Assembly: GCF_014203535.1 (NCBI RefSeq)
Contig: NZ_JACHJI010000001.1
Coordinates: forward strand, 124,001-188,000
Length of the DNA stretch: 64,000 nt
Source of the DNA: Streptomyces griseomycini
Lineage (GTDB): Bacteria; Actinomycetota; Actinomycetes; Streptomycetales; Streptomycetaceae
Direction of reading: 5' to 3'
Part shown: positions 14,284-24,486 of the stretch, piece by piece
Layout of the letters: each line of letters begins with the position of its first letter
Position numbering within the stretch: position 1 is the stretch's first letter
Made by a program: the position numbers and the translations under genes
The notes under the pieces: model-generated
The model's database searches: none
What the model was told of the DNA's origin: nothing
Seen by the model: the letters and a program-made list of their open reading frames with translations, nothing else

Positions 14284-15522
14284 CTAGGCCCGGCGTTCGA
14301 CGAACACCGGCTGCCACTCCACCGTCTCGAGGTAGTCGTCCGGCTCGCGCACCCCGCTCAGCGGCACGACCTTCTCGCTGCCGATGGTGACCAGGACCAG
14401 CCGCGGCCGGTACTCCCCCGGTCCGGGAGCCCGCTCCCAGGCGATCAGCCGCCGGTCGTCCACCCAGGCGAGCAGCTCCGCCCCGCGCACCCGGGCGACC
14501 TCCTTGCCCGTGCGCGGGTCGCGGATCTCGGACCAGGACTTGTCCTTGGCCTCGGCCGTCAGCCCGAGCGCGGCGAGACTGCCGTCGGGGGACAGCCGCG
14601 CGCCGACGTCGGACCGCAGGTGCCGTTCGTCCGCGGGCGCGGCGACCTCGTTCCCGGCGAGGTCGTAGAACTGCTGCATTCCGTCGCTTCCCCCGATGAC
14701 CTGCGCGTACAGGAGCCGGCCGTCCCGGGAGAACGCGAAGTCCTGCCGGCCGTTGACGTCCCGGCGCTTCGCGACCGGGCTCCAGGCGCCCTTGCCGTCG
14801 GCCACGTCCAGGACGTAGAAGCCGCTGCGGGAGGACTTGCCGCTGAACTGCGGCACCCAGACCTCGTCGGCCGGGAAGCCCTCCTTCTGCCCCGCCTTCA
14901 TCCGCACCATCAGGTCGGGGTGCTCACCGTACGTCGTGGCGACGAGCCTGCCGCCGTCGCGCGAGAAGGCGAGGCCGCCGACCCCGCGGTCGACGGGGAT
15001 CCACCGGTCGACGCGGCCCGTGGCCAGGTCGAGGATGCCGATCCGCCGGGCGGGCAGCTCCCGTTCCAGGACGGCCGCGGTGCGCGCGCCGGGCGCGACG
15101 GCGACGAACGACCACCGGTCGTCCTTCTCGTACCTCCCGGTCTCCGGGTCGAGCAGCCAGTAGGTGCGGGTGAGTGCGGCCCGGTCGTCCGACCGCACCG
15201 CGGGCTCCGCCGTGTAGTAGGCGGCCAGCACCGACCGGCCGGCCGCGATCAGGTCGCGCGGCGGCGACTGGTCCGGGTGCGCGAGGACGCCGTTCCCGTC
15301 CAGGACGGCGGCGGGGCGGACCTCCTCCTTCCCGGTGTCCAGCAGCGGCACGCCCACGGCGACCGCGACCACGGCCGTCGTGGCGGCGGCGACGGAGACC
15401 AGCCTGCGCGTGCGGCGGCGCCGGCGCACCGCCAGCACGCGGTCGGCGAACCCCGGTCCGGGCGCCGCCAGTTCCGCTGCCTGCTCGCGCAACGCGTCGC
15501 GCACGAGTTCGTCGACGTTCAT
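14284..15522 (-). CDS. Probable anti-sigma factor/membrane protein with WD40-like repeats
   Basis: This 412-residue protein is predicted to be type II membrane-anchored: a cytoplasmic N-terminus (DELVRDALREQAAELAAPGP), one transmembrane helix at about 40-60, and an extracytoplasmic beta-propeller-like region with repeated blades such as GVGGLAFSRDGGRLVATTYG and QDFAFSRDGRLLYAQ. The start overlaps the sigma-factor stop (ATGA), the arrangement of SigE-family sigma factors and their membrane anti-sigma or sensor partners. No zinc HxxxCxxC anti-sigma motif is seen, so the inhibitory role is inferred from context. Confidence 0.75.
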   Translation of the reverse strand: MNVDELVRDALREQAAELAAPGPGFADRVLAVRRRRRTRRLVSVAAATTAVVAVAVGVPLLDTGKEEVRPAAVLDGNGVLAHPDQSPPRDLIAAGRSVLAAYYTAEPAVRSDDRAALTRTYWLLDPETGRYEKDDRWSFVAVAPGARTAAVLERELPARRIGILDLATGRVDRWIPVDRGVGGLAFSRDGGRLVATTYGEHPDLMVRMKAGQKEGFPADEVWVPQFSGKSSRSGFYVLDVADGKGAWSPVAKRRDVNGRQDFAFSRDGRLLYAQVIGGSDGMQQFYDLAGNEVAAPADERHLRSDVGARLSPDGSLAALGLTAEAKDKSWSEIRDPRTGKEVARVRGAELLAWVDDRRLIAWERAPGPGEYRPRLVLVTIGSEKVVPLSGVREPDDYLETVEWQPVFVERRA

Positions 15523-16076
15523 GGCCGTACCTCCACGGGCGAGTAGTCACGGGACGGCTGCTGCTCGGTGCCGGCCGGGCCGAGGGCCCGCAGCTCGGGC
15601 GCGAGGGCGCGCAGCCGGGCCAGGGAGCGGTGGGTGGTGGACCGCACGGTGCCGACGGAGCAGCCCAGGATGCGGGCCACCTCGGCCTCGGGCAGGTCCT
15701 CGAAGTAGCGCAGCACCAGCACGGTGCGCTGCCGCGCGGTGAGCCGGGCCAGCGCGCCGCGCATCAGCAGGCGCAGCTCGGCGGTGGCCGCTGCCTCCCC
15801 GTCCGCGCCGACGTCCGGCGGCTCGGCCACGCTCAGCTCGCGGGCGCGCCACTTCAGACGCCAGCGGCTGATCTGCTGCCGGTAGAGGACCTGCCGGACG
15901 TAGGCCTCGGGTTCGTCGATCCGGTGCCAGCGGCCCGCCGCCTTGATCAGCGCGTTCTGGAGCAGGTCCTCGCCCGCGTGCCGGTCACCGCCGCTCAGCA
16001 GGACCGCGGTCTTCAGCAGCGCGGACGACCGGTTCGCCACGAATTCCCGGAAACTCTCCTGCGCTTCGACATCCAT
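15519..16076 (-). CDS. SigE-family ECF RNA polymerase sigma factor
   Basis: This is a 185-residue sigma-70 family regulator of the actinobacterial SigE-like group. Region 2 contains AGEDLLQNALIKAAGRWHRI and region 4 the helix-turn-helix RYFEDLPEAEVARILGCSVG followed by TVRSTTHRSL. It redirects polymerase to a stress regulon. It is the first gene of a two-gene operon with the membrane protein above. A ribosome site GAAGG precedes ATG 16076. The signal it responds to cannot be read from the sequence. Confidence 0.9.
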   Translation of the reverse strand: MDVEAQESFREFVANRSSALLKTAVLLSGGDRHAGEDLLQNALIKAAGRWHRIDEPEAYVRQVLYRQQISRWRLKWRARELSVAEPPDVGADGEAAATAELRLLMRGALARLTARQRTVLVLRYFEDLPEAEVARILGCSVGTVRSTTHRSLARLRALAPELRALGPAGTEQQPSRDYSPVEVRP

Positions 16077-16195
16077 CGTCGCCTTCTCTTCCCCCGGGAG
16101 CGGACCCGGTGTCCGCCCCCTGCGCCCCTATGGACGCGCGCGGACCCCTCCCGCTATGCCACCGCCCACGGGAAAACCACGGAGCGTCCAGACGA

Positions 16196-16245
16196 ACGGG
16201 CCGGGGCCGCACCGCGCGCGGAAGCGCGGTGCGGCCCCGGCCCGT
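16196..16245. terminator. Very strong hairpin after the small secreted-protein gene
   Basis: A perfect 20-bp stem (16198-16217 with 16224-16243), extendable by two pairs, closes a GCGGAA hexaloop. It lies 30 nt downstream of the minus-strand small gene and upstream of the sigma-factor gene, and insulates the two. Confidence 0.8.
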
Positions 16246-16272
16246 CGAGGCGAACGCCCCGTCGAGGAGCCC

Positions 16273-16512
16273 TCAGCTCCAGGCGTACCCGTCCCCGAAC
16301 AGCAGGAAGTGCTCCAGCACGTCCTCCGCGGGGTCGTCGACCTGCCCGACGTTGACGTTGAGCAGTCCGATCCGGGGCCCGTTGTGGGAGCCGGTGTTGG
16401 TCTCGTCCGCGTACGCGGAATCGGCCAGTGTCCCGCACAGGAGCACCGCGGCCAGAACTCCGACCACCCCCGTCACACGACGGAGTACGCTCCACAGCCG
16501 CTCGTTCGTCAT
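16273..16512 (-). CDS. Small secreted protein, unknown function
   Basis: This 79-residue precursor has a Sec signal peptide (basic MTNERLWSVLRRVTG, hydrophobic core, cleavage after DSAYA at about residue 36). It leaves a mature peptide of about 43 residues that contains the compact motif RIGLLNVNVGQVDDP and ends HFLLFGDGYAWS. ATG 16512 is chosen for AGGGGA upstream. The cysteine in VLLCG is within the signal and does not fit a lipobox. I do not recognise the family. A single-copy gene with its own terminator suggests an expressed extracellular peptide. Confidence 0.7.
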   Translation of the reverse strand: MTNERLWSVLRRVTGVVGVLAAVLLCGTLADSAYADETNTGSHNGPRIGLLNVNVGQVDDPAEDVLEHFLLFGDGYAWS

Positions 16513-16647
16513 CGCCCGTCCCCTTTTCCTGTATGTCAGTCGTCCCGGCGTCTGATCGGACTCTGTGTCCACCTGTTCATCTGCCAAGAAGACCTCGAGG
16601 TCACGGGGAGTAACCCGTACGTGAGCGGACGGGCCGCCGGAACGGGG

Positions 16648-17637
16648 TCAGTTGTGGCTGTGGAGGACCTCGTTCAGGCCGCCCCAGACCGCGTTGTTCG
16701 GCCGGGCCTCGACCGTGCCGGTGACGGAGTTGCGGCGGAAGAGGATGTTGGAGGCGCCGGACAGTTCGCGGGCCTTGACGATCTCGCCGTCGGGCATGGT
16801 GACGCGGGTGCCGGCGGTGACGTAGAGGCCGGCCTCGACGACGCACTCGTCGCCGAGCGCGATGCCCACGCCCGCCTCGGCGCCGATCAGGCAGCGCTCG
16901 CCGATGGAGATGATCACGTTGCCGCCGCCGGAGAGCGTGCCCATGGTGGAGGCCCCGCCGCCGATGTCCGAGCCGTCGCCGATCACGACACCGGCCGAGA
17001 TGCGGCCCTCGACCATCGACGTGCCGAGCGTGCCGGCGTTGAAGTTGACGAAGCCCTCGTGCATGACGGTGGTGCCCTCGGCGAGGTGGGCGCCGAGGCG
17101 GACCCGGTCGGCGTCGGCGATCCGCACGCCCTTGGGGACGACGTAGTCCGTCATGCGCGGGAACTTGTCGATGGAGGTCACCTGCAGGTGCAGGCCCTCG
17201 GCGCGGGCGTTGAGCCGCACCTTCTCGATGTCGTCCACGGCGACCGGGCCGAGCGAGGTCCAGGCGACGTTGGCGAGGTGGCCGAAGATGCCGTCCAGGC
17301 TCTGGCCGTGCGGCTTGACCAGGCGGTGCGAGAGCAGGTGGAGGCGCAGGTAGACGTCGTGCGCGTCGACCGGCTTCTCGTCCAGCGAGGAGATGACCGT
17401 GCGGACCGCGATGACCTCGACGCCCCGGCGGGCGTCCGGCCCGATCGCCGCGGTGGCGCCGCCGCCGAGGAGTTCCGCGGCCTGCTCCGCGGAGAGCCGC
17501 TCGGTGCCGGAGGGGCCGGGTTCGGCGACGAGTCCGGGCGCGGGGAACCAGGTGTCGAGGACGGTGCCGTCGGCGGCGACGGTGGCGAGGCCGGCGGCCA
17601 CGGCGCCGGTGGTGCTCTGAGCAGTCGTGTCGGTCAT
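16648..17637 (-). CDS. dapD: 2,3,4,5-tetrahydropyridine-2,6-dicarboxylate N-succinyltransferase
   Basis: This 329-residue enzyme transfers succinyl from succinyl-CoA to tetrahydrodipicolinate in the succinylase branch of DAP/lysine synthesis. The C-terminal half is a left-handed beta-helix with hexapeptide repeats (about 165-290: [20 protein letters not shown], then [14 protein letters not shown]). It is the actinobacterial long form of the enzyme. It stands alone on the minus strand. Together with dapA at 13.3 kb it marks a loose DAP region without forming an operon. Confidence 0.95.
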   Translation of the reverse strand: MTDTTAQSTTGAVAAGLATVAADGTVLDTWFPAPGLVAEPGPSGTERLSAEQAAELLGGGATAAIGPDARRGVEVIAVRTVISSLDEKPVDAHDVYLRLHLLSHRLVKPHGQSLDGIFGHLANVAWTSLGPVAVDDIEKVRLNARAEGLHLQVTSIDKFPRMTDYVVPKGVRIADADRVRLGAHLAEGTTVMHEGFVNFNAGTLGTSMVEGRISAGVVIGDGSDIGGGASTMGTLSGGGNVIISIGERCLIGAEAGVGIALGDECVVEAGLYVTAGTRVTMPDGEIVKARELSGASNILFRRNSVTGTVEARPNNAVWGGLNEVLHSHN

Positions 17638-17721
17638 GAGGGCAACCTAACCGGCGGGGGGCCGGCGATGCGAACCGGTGCGTCGGCGTCTCAGGTGGCG
17701 GGCGGCCCGGCACCGCGGCGC

Positions 17722-18264
17722 TCACCGTCCCGGGATGACCCGGGCCAGCACCTCCCGGGCGTACTCCTCGTCATAGGGCGTGTCGGTCAGCAGGGCCTGG
17801 AGGCAGATGCCGTCCAGCAGCGCGACCAGGGCGCGGGCGGTGACCGGGTCCGTGCGGCGGGACAGGCGCTCGGCGACGCCCTCGCACCACTCGGCCGCGA
17901 CGGGGCGCAGGGCGGGACGGCGCAGGGCCGCCAGGTACAGCTCGTACTCCAGCTCCACGCCGGTACGTTCACCGGCCAGCCACTCGCCCATCAGCGCGGC
18001 GAGCTCGGCCGCCAGGTCGGTCTCCGGGTCCTCCAGGCCGCCGCGCGCGGCGACCGTCTCGGCGAAGCCCTCGTTCGCCTGCCGCAGGGCGGCGACCATC
18101 AGCTCGTCGAGCGTCGCGAAGTGGTACGTCGTGGAGCCGAGCGGCACATCGGCCTCGGCGGCGACACTGCGGTGGCTGAGCCCGGCGATGCCGCTGCGGC
18201 CCACCACCCGGATCGCCGCGTCGATGATCCGCTGCCGCCGCTCGGGGTCGTGGCGCCGGGCCAT
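17722..18264 (-). CDS. TetR-family transcriptional regulator
   Basis: This 180-residue regulator has an N-terminal helix-turn-helix (RQRIIDAAIRVVGRSGIAGL, SHRSVAAEADVPLGSTTYHF) and a TetR C-terminal ligand domain. Its start overlaps the SMR-gene stop by one base (TGATG), so it is co-transcribed with the exporter. The palindrome at the operon's start is its likely operator, giving drug-responsive autoregulation. The inducer is unknown. Confidence 0.9.
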   Translation of the reverse strand: MARRHDPERRQRIIDAAIRVVGRSGIAGLSHRSVAAEADVPLGSTTYHFATLDELMVAALRQANEGFAETVAARGGLEDPETDLAAELAALMGEWLAGERTGVELEYELYLAALRRPALRPVAAEWCEGVAERLSRRTDPVTARALVALLDGICLQALLTDTPYDEEYAREVLARVIPGR

Positions 18265-18584
18265 CAGTGCGCGCCCCCGAGGTTGAGCACGACCACGCCC
18301 ACGATGATCAGTGCGATGCCGGTGGCCTTGACGACGGTGAGCCCCTCCCCCAGGAACAGGACGCCGATCGTGGCGATGGCGGCGGTGCCCACTCCGGCCC
18401 AGATCGCGTACGCCGTGCCGACGGAGACGGTGCGCAGCGTCTGCGCGAGCAGGGTGAAGGAGACCACGTATCCGAACAGCGTCAGCAGCGAGGGCCAGAG
18501 CCTGCTGAAACCGTCGCTGTACTTCATCGCGGTGGTGGCGCCCACCTCGGCGGCGATCGCCCCGGCCAGCAGCAGGTATCCCAT
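18264..18584 (-). CDS. Small multidrug resistance (SMR) family exporter
   Basis: This 106-residue protein has four transmembrane helices and the length and layout of EmrE/QacE/SugE proteins. The essential membrane glutamate is present (AGAIAAEVGATTAMKYSDGF), as is the AYAIWAGVGTA loop-helix motif. SMR dimers expel cations such as quaternary ammonium compounds or guanidinium by proton antiport. ATG 18584 has no ribosome site and lies 2 nt from the palindrome, suggesting a leaderless message. The ORF could extend to 18620, but that part overlaps the operator. Confidence 0.92.
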   Translation of the reverse strand: MGYLLLAGAIAAEVGATTAMKYSDGFSRLWPSLLTLFGYVVSFTLLAQTLRTVSVGTAYAIWAGVGTAAIATIGVLFLGEGLTVVKATGIALIIVGVVVLNLGGAH

Positions 18585-18585
18585 G

Positions 18586-18599
18586 TGTACGAGCGTACA
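18586..18599. promoter_or_regulatory. Probable TetR operator
   Basis: TGTACGAGCGTACA is a palindrome with 6-bp arms around a 2-bp centre. It begins 2 nt before the SMR start codon, covering the -10 to +1 region of a leaderless promoter. Confidence 0.65.
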
Positions 18600-18622
18600 T
18601 AACGGGTGTGCGCCGGACACGG

Positions 18623-18653
18623 GAACGGCGACGCCCGTGGGGCGTCGCCGTTC
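18623..18653. terminator. suf operon terminator
   Basis: GAACGGCGACGCCC (18623-18636) pairs perfectly with 18640-18653 around a GTG loop, 14 bp, 19 nt downstream of the last suf gene. Confidence 0.85.
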
Positions 18654-18671
18654 TCCTGGGTGCCGTGCGTC

Positions 18672-19004
18672 TCAGACGTTGAACCCGAGCGCCCGCAGCT
18701 GCTCACGGCCGTCGTCCGTGATCTTGTCGGGGCCCCACGGCGGCATCCAGACCCAGTTGATGCGCAGTTCGCTGACCAGGCCGTCCGTGGCGGACTTGGC
18801 CTGGTCCTCGATGACGTCCGTCAGCGGGCAGGCCGCGGAGGTCAGGGTCATGTCGACGGTCGCCACGTTGGAGTCGTCGATGTGGATGCCGTAGATCAGG
18901 CCGAGGTTGACGACGTCGATGCCCAGCTCGGGGTCGACGACGTCCATCAGGGCCTCTCGGAGCTCCTCCTCCGAGGCCGGCTTCATCTCCACGGTCTCGC
19001 TCAT
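18672..19004 (-). CDS. SufT-like metal-sulfur cluster assembly factor (DUF59/MIP18)
   Basis: This 110-residue MIP18/PaaD-like protein is the last gene of the suf operon. Family motifs are ALMDVVDPELGIDVVNLGLI and TLTSAACPLTDVI, the latter with the conserved cysteine. DUF59 proteins help mature Fe-S proteins. Its start overlaps the sufU stop (ATGA). Confidence 0.92.
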   Translation of the reverse strand: MSETVEMKPASEEELREALMDVVDPELGIDVVNLGLIYGIHIDDSNVATVDMTLTSAACPLTDVIEDQAKSATDGLVSELRINWVWMPPWGPDKITDDGREQLRALGFNV

Positions 19005-19471
19005 GCGGTTGTCCTTTCGGCGTCGGCGCCGGAGCCCAGCGCCTGGGCCGTCGCGTCCTTCCACGCCATCCAGCTGAGGAGGGCGCACTTGACCCGGGCC
19101 GGGTACTTGGAGACACCGGCGAACGCGACCGCGTCCTCCAGGATCTCCTCCATCGCGTCGTCGGGCTCGAGCCTTCCCTTGGACTGCATCAGCTCCAGGA
19201 AGGTCTCCTGGATCCTCTGCGCCTCGGACAGGTCCTTGCCGACCAGCAGGTCGTTCAGCACCGAGGCGCTGGCCTGGCTGATGGAGCAGCCCTGCCCCTC
19301 GTAACTGACGTCGCTGACGGTCGTGCCGTCGTACTTCACGCGCAGCGTGATCTCGTCGCCGCATGTCGGGTTGACGTGGTGCACCTCGGCGTCGCCATCC
19401 CGAAGACCCCGCCCGTGCGGGTTCTTGTAGTGGTCCAGGATGACGTCCTGGTACATGGAGTCCAGCTTCAC
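19001..19471 (-). CDS. sufU: Sulfur transfer/scaffold protein SufU
   Basis: This 156-residue SufU accepts persulfide sulfur from SufS, in the Gram-positive/actinobacterial system. The zinc-ligating set is visible: NPTCGDEI, EGQGCSISQAS and RVKCALLSW. The SufU-specific insert between the second and third cysteines is present (about 75-120), distinguishing it from IscU. It is separated from sufS by 11 nt. Confidence 0.95.
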   Translation of the reverse strand: MKLDSMYQDVILDHYKNPHGRGLRDGDAEVHHVNPTCGDEITLRVKYDGTTVSDVSYEGQGCSISQASASVLNDLLVGKDLSEAQRIQETFLELMQSKGRLEPDDAMEEILEDAVAFAGVSKYPARVKCALLSWMAWKDATAQALGSGADAERTTA

Positions 19472-19482
19472 GCCTCAGCCCC

Positions 19483-20735
19483 TCATCCGAAGAAGTTCCG
19501 TACGTGCTCCAGGCCGTCGACCAGTGCGTCGATCTCGGCCGGCGTGGAGTACAGATAGAACGACGCTCGCGTGGTCGCGGGAATTCCGTACCTCAGGCAG
19601 ACCGGCCGCGCGCAGTGGTGGCCGACCCGGACGGCGATGCCCTGTTCGTCGAGGACCTGGCCCACGTCGTGGGGGTGGATGTCACCGAGCGTGAACGAGA
19701 TCGCGGCGCCGCGCTCCTCGGCCGTGGCGGGGCCGATGATGCGCAGGTCCGGGACCTCGGCCAGGCGCTTGACCGCGTACTCGGTGATCGCGTGCTCGTG
19801 GGCGAGGATCTTGTCCATGCCGATCGACGACAGGTAGTCGATCGCCGCACCGAGGCCGACCGCCTGGGCGATCGGCGGGGTGCCCGCCTCGAACTTGTGC
19901 GGGGCCGGGGCGTACGTCGACGAGCTCATCGACACGGTCTCGATCATCTCGCCGCCGCCGAGGAACGGAGGCAGGTCCTCCAGCAGCTCCTGGCGGCCCC
20001 AGAGGACGCCGATGCCGGTCGGGCCGCACATCTTGTGGCCGGTGAAGGCCACGAAGTCGGCCTGGAGGGCCTGCACGTCCAGCGGCATGTGCGGCGCGGC
20101 CTGGGAGGCGTCGACGCAGACCAGGGCGCCGACCTCCTGGGCGCGGCGCACTATGGCCTCGACCGGGTTGACCGTGCCCAGGATGTTGGACACCAGCACG
20201 AAGGAGACGATCTTCGTCTTCTCGGTGATGATCTCGTCGATGTTCGACAGGTCGAGCCGGCCGTCGTCGGTGAGGCCGAACCACTTCAGCTTCGCGCCCG
20301 TGCGCTGCGCCAGCAGCTGCCACGGCACGATGTTGGAGTGGTGCTCCATCTCCGTGATGACGATCTCGGTCTCGTGGTCCACCCGGTAGGGCTCGTCGGC
20401 CCAGCCGAGCATGTTGGCCACGAGGTTGAGCGACTCGGAGGCGTTCTTGGTGAAGATCACCTCGTCGCGCGAGGGCGCGTTGACGAACTCCGCGACCTTG
20501 TCGCGCGCGCCCTCGTACAGCGCCGTGGCCTCCTCGGCGAGCACATGCACACCGCGGTGGACGTTGGCGTTGTAGCGCTCGTAGTACTCGCTCAGGGCGT
20601 CCAGCACCTGGCGCGGCTTCTGGCTGGTCGCCGCGTTGTCCAGGTACACGAGCTTCCGCCCGTCGTGGACGACGCGGTCCAGGACGGGGAAGTCCTTGCG
20701 GATCGCCTCGGTGTCGAGGAGGCCCGGCAGCTGTG

Positions 20736-20739
<4 letters not shown>
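19483..20739 (-). CDS. sufS: Cysteine desulfurase SufS
   Basis: This 418-residue group II PLP enzyme removes sulfur from cysteine as a persulfide. Key features are the PLP lysine in AFTGHKMCGPTG, the ligand histidine in TEMEHHSNIVPW, and the catalytic cysteine in RVGHHCARPVC near residue 365. It starts at GTG 20739, overlapping the sufC stop (GTGA). Confidence 0.96.
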
Positions 20740-21500
<761 letters not shown>

Positions 21501-21507
21501 GGGTGCC

Positions 21508-21825
21508 TCAGGACTCCTGGGTGAGGGAGACGAGCACGTCGTCCCCTTCGATCTTTACGGGGTATACGGGGACGGGGCGCGTCGCCGGAAGGGCGTCGGG
21601 CTTGCCGGAACGGAGGTCGAAACGCGAGCCGTGCAGCCAGCACTCGATGTGGCAGTCGTCCACCTCGCCCTCCGAGAGGGAGACGTTCGCGTGCGAGCAG
21701 ATGTCGTGGATCGCGAACACCTCGCCCCCGGTCTGCACGATGGAGACCGGCGTGCCGTCGAGTTCCACCCGCTTCGGGGTGTCCTCCTCCAGCTCGCTCA
21801 GCCCGCAGGCGCGTCGGAAGGTCAT
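21508..21825 (-). CDS. Rieske [2Fe-2S] ferredoxin of the suf operon
   Basis: This 105-residue non-haem Rieske ferredoxin (NirD/BphF type) has cluster ligands CSHANVSL and CWLHGSRF (C-x-H...C-x2-H). In actinobacterial suf operons it sits between sufD and sufC, and it probably supplies electrons for cluster assembly. Its start overlaps the sufD gene junction (ATGA), and sufC begins 7 nt after its stop. Confidence 0.93.
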   Translation of the reverse strand: MTFRRACGLSELEEDTPKRVELDGTPVSIVQTGGEVFAIHDICSHANVSLSEGEVDDCHIECWLHGSRFDLRSGKPDALPATRPVPVYPVKIEGDDVLVSLTQES

Positions 21826-23006
21826 GCGACCGAAGCCTCCAGCTCCTCCTCGATCCTGCCGATCAGGCGCTCCTCGATGTCGGGGAGGCCGATCTGCTGG
21901 ACCAGCTCGGCGAAGAAGCCGCGGACCACCAGACGGCGGGCGTCCTTCTCCGGGATGCCGCGGGCCATCAGGTAGAAGAGCTGCTCGTCGTCGAAGCGGC
22001 CGGTCGCGGAGGCGTGGCCGGCGCCGACGATCTCACCGGTCTCGATCTCCAGGTTGGGCACGGAGTCGACGCGGGCGCCGTCGGTGAGGACCAGGTTGCG
22101 GTTCATCTCGTAGGTGTCGGTGCCCTCGGCCTTGGCCTCGATGAGCACGTCGCCGATCCACACGGCGTGCGCGTCGTCGCCCTGGAGCGCGCCCTTGTAG
22201 ACGACGTTCGACTTGCAGTGCGGGACGTTGTGGTCGACCAGGAGGCGGTGCTCCTGGTGCTGGCCGGCGTCGGTGAAGTACAGGCCGAACAGCTCGGCCT
22301 CCCCGCCGGGGCCGGCGTACCGCACCCGCGGGTGCAGCCGGACCACGTCGCCGCCGAAGGTGACGATGATCGACTTGAGGGAGGCGTCCCGGCCGACGAG
22401 GGCGTCGTGCTGGGCGGCGTGCACCGCCTTGTCGTCCCAGTCCTGGACCGAGACGACGGTCAGCTTGGCGCCGTCGCCGATGACGTACTCGACGTTGGCG
22501 GCGAGCACCGCGTCACCGGTGTGGTCGATGACCACGACGGCCTCGGCGAAGGCGCCGAGCTCGATCACCTGGTGGGCGTAGGCGGTGCCGCCCTCGCCGT
22601 GCACCGCGATGCGGATCGGCTCGGTGAGGACGGTCTCCTTCGGCACGGTCACGACCGAGGCCTGCTCGAAGGCGGAGTACGCCTGGGCGGCGACGCGGTC
22701 CACCGGGGTGCCGGCGCGGCCGAGCCGCGCGTCGTCGCGGCCGACGGTCTCGACGGTGACGCCCTCGGGCGCCTCGACGGTGACCTTGACGCCCTCGCCG
22801 GTGGCGGTGGCGGTGCCGTCGTGCAGACCGCGCAGCCGCTCCAGCGGGGTGAACCGCCACTCCTCCTCGCGGCCGTGGGGGACGGGGAAGTCCGCCACGT
22901 CGAAGGACGGGGGCGCGCTCATACGGGTGGCGACGGTCGACTCGGCGGCGACCGCGATCGAACCCGCGGTGGTGGAGCCCACGGGGATGTTCTGAGCCTC
23001 AGCCAT
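21822..23006 (-). CDS. sufD: Fe-S cluster assembly protein SufD
   Basis: This 394-residue scaffold subunit has a helical N-terminus and a right-handed beta-helix core. The C-terminal HASATGRFDDEQLFYLMARG and RRLVVRGFFAELV are the shared SufB/SufD signature; the histidine in GHASATG is the conserved SufD residue. It is preceded by sufB across 58 nt. Confidence 0.95.
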   Translation of the reverse strand: MAEAQNIPVGSTTAGSIAVAAESTVATRMSAPPSFDVADFPVPHGREEEWRFTPLERLRGLHDGTATATGEGVKVTVEAPEGVTVETVGRDDARLGRAGTPVDRVAAQAYSAFEQASVVTVPKETVLTEPIRIAVHGEGGTAYAHQVIELGAFAEAVVVIDHTGDAVLAANVEYVIGDGAKLTVVSVQDWDDKAVHAAQHDALVGRDASLKSIIVTFGGDVVRLHPRVRYAGPGGEAELFGLYFTDAGQHQEHRLLVDHNVPHCKSNVVYKGALQGDDAHAVWIGDVLIEAKAEGTDTYEMNRNLVLTDGARVDSVPNLEIETGEIVGAGHASATGRFDDEQLFYLMARGIPEKDARRLVVRGFFAELVQQIGLPDIEERLIGRIEEELEASVA

Positions 23007-23064
23007 GGCTGTCGTAGTGCTCGCTTTCGTGTACGTGAGTGGCTTGACGGAACGGCGCCGGTGC

Positions 23065-24486
23065 TTAGCCGACCGCGCCTTCCATCTGCAGCTCGATCAG
23101 CCGGTTGAGCTCGAGCGCGTACTCCATCGGCAGTTCCTTGGCGATCGGCTCGACGAAGCCGCGCACGATCATCGCCATCGCCTCGTCCTCGGACAGACCG
23201 CGGCTCATCAGGTAGAAGAGCTGGTCCTCGGAGACCTTGGAGACGGTCGCCTCGTGGCCCATGGACACGTCGTCCTCGCGGACGTCCACGTAGGGGTAGG
23301 TGTCCGAGCGGGAGATCGTGTCGACGAGCAGCGCGTCGCACAGCACGTTGGACTTCGAGCCCGGGGCGCCCTCGCCGATCTCGATCAGACCGCGGTAGGA
23401 GGTGCGGCCGCCGCCGCGCGCCACGGACTTGGAGACGATGTTGGAGGACGTGTTCGGGGCCATGTGGACCATCTTGGCGCCCGCGTCCTGGTGCTGGCCC
23501 TCGCCGGCGAAGGCGATGGACAGGGTCTCGCCCTTGGCGTGCTCGCCCATCAGGTAGACGGCCGGGTACTTCATCGTCACCTTGGAGCCGATGTTGCCGT
23601 CGACCCACTCCATGGTCGCGCCCTCGTAGGCCACGGCGCGCTTGGTGACCAGGTTGTAGACGTTGTTCGACCAGTTCTGGATGGTCGTGTAGCGGCAGCG
23701 GGCGTTCTTCTTGACGATGATCTCGACCACGGCGCTGTGCAGCGAGTCCGACTTGTAGATCGGAGCCGTGCAGCCCTCGACGTAGTGCACGTAGGCGCCC
23801 TCGTCGACGATGATCAGGGTCCGCTCGAACTGGCCCATGTTCTCGGTGTTGATCCGGAAGTAGGCCTGGAGCGGGATCTCGACGTGCACGCCCTTCGGCA
23901 CGTAGATGAAGGAGCCGCCGGACCACACGGCGGTGTTCAGCGCGGCGAACTTGTTGTCACCGGCCGGGATGACCGTGCCGAAGTACTCCTTGAAGAGCTC
24001 GGGGTGCTCCTTCAGGGCCGTGTCGGTGTCGAGGAAGATGACACCCTGCTCCTCCAGGTCCTCGCGGATCTGGTGGTAGACGACCTCCGACTCGTACTGG
24101 GCGGCGACACCGGCGACGAGGCGCTTCTTCTCGGCCTCGGGGATGCCCAGCTTGTCGTAGGTGTTCTTGATGTCCTCGGGCAGGTCCTCCCAGGACTGCG
24201 CCTGCTTCTCCGTGGAGCGCACGAAGTACTTGATGTTGTCGAAGTCGATGCCGGAGAGGTCCGAGCCCCAGTTCGGCATGGGCTTCTTCTCGAACAGGCG
24301 CAGGCCCTTGAGGCGGAGCTTGGTCATCCACTCCGGCTCGTCCTTCTTCCCGGAGATGTCCCGGACGACGTCCTCGTTCAGGCCACGGCGCGCCGACGCG
24401 CCGGCCTCGTCACGGTCGGCCCAGCCGTATTCGTACTTGCCCAGGCCCTCGAGCTCGGGGTGGGCAGTCTCCGTGGGGAGAGTCAT
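23065..24486 (-). CDS. sufB: Fe-S cluster assembly protein SufB
   Basis: This 473-residue scaffold is where the nascent cluster forms. The conserved [20 protein letters not shown] and the late [20 protein letters not shown] are clear. ATG 24486 follows GGAGGAA at standard spacing. The start overlaps the sufR stop (ATGA), so repressor and operon share one message. Confidence 0.96.
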   Translation of the reverse strand: MTLPTETAHPELEGLGKYEYGWADRDEAGASARRGLNEDVVRDISGKKDEPEWMTKLRLKGLRLFEKKPMPNWGSDLSGIDFDNIKYFVRSTEKQAQSWEDLPEDIKNTYDKLGIPEAEKKRLVAGVAAQYESEVVYHQIREDLEEQGVIFLDTDTALKEHPELFKEYFGTVIPAGDNKFAALNTAVWSGGSFIYVPKGVHVEIPLQAYFRINTENMGQFERTLIIVDEGAYVHYVEGCTAPIYKSDSLHSAVVEIIVKKNARCRYTTIQNWSNNVYNLVTKRAVAYEGATMEWVDGNIGSKVTMKYPAVYLMGEHAKGETLSIAFAGEGQHQDAGAKMVHMAPNTSSNIVSKSVARGGGRTSYRGLIEIGEGAPGSKSNVLCDALLVDTISRSDTYPYVDVREDDVSMGHEATVSKVSEDQLFYLMSRGLSEDEAMAMIVRGFVEPIAKELPMEYALELNRLIELQMEGAVG

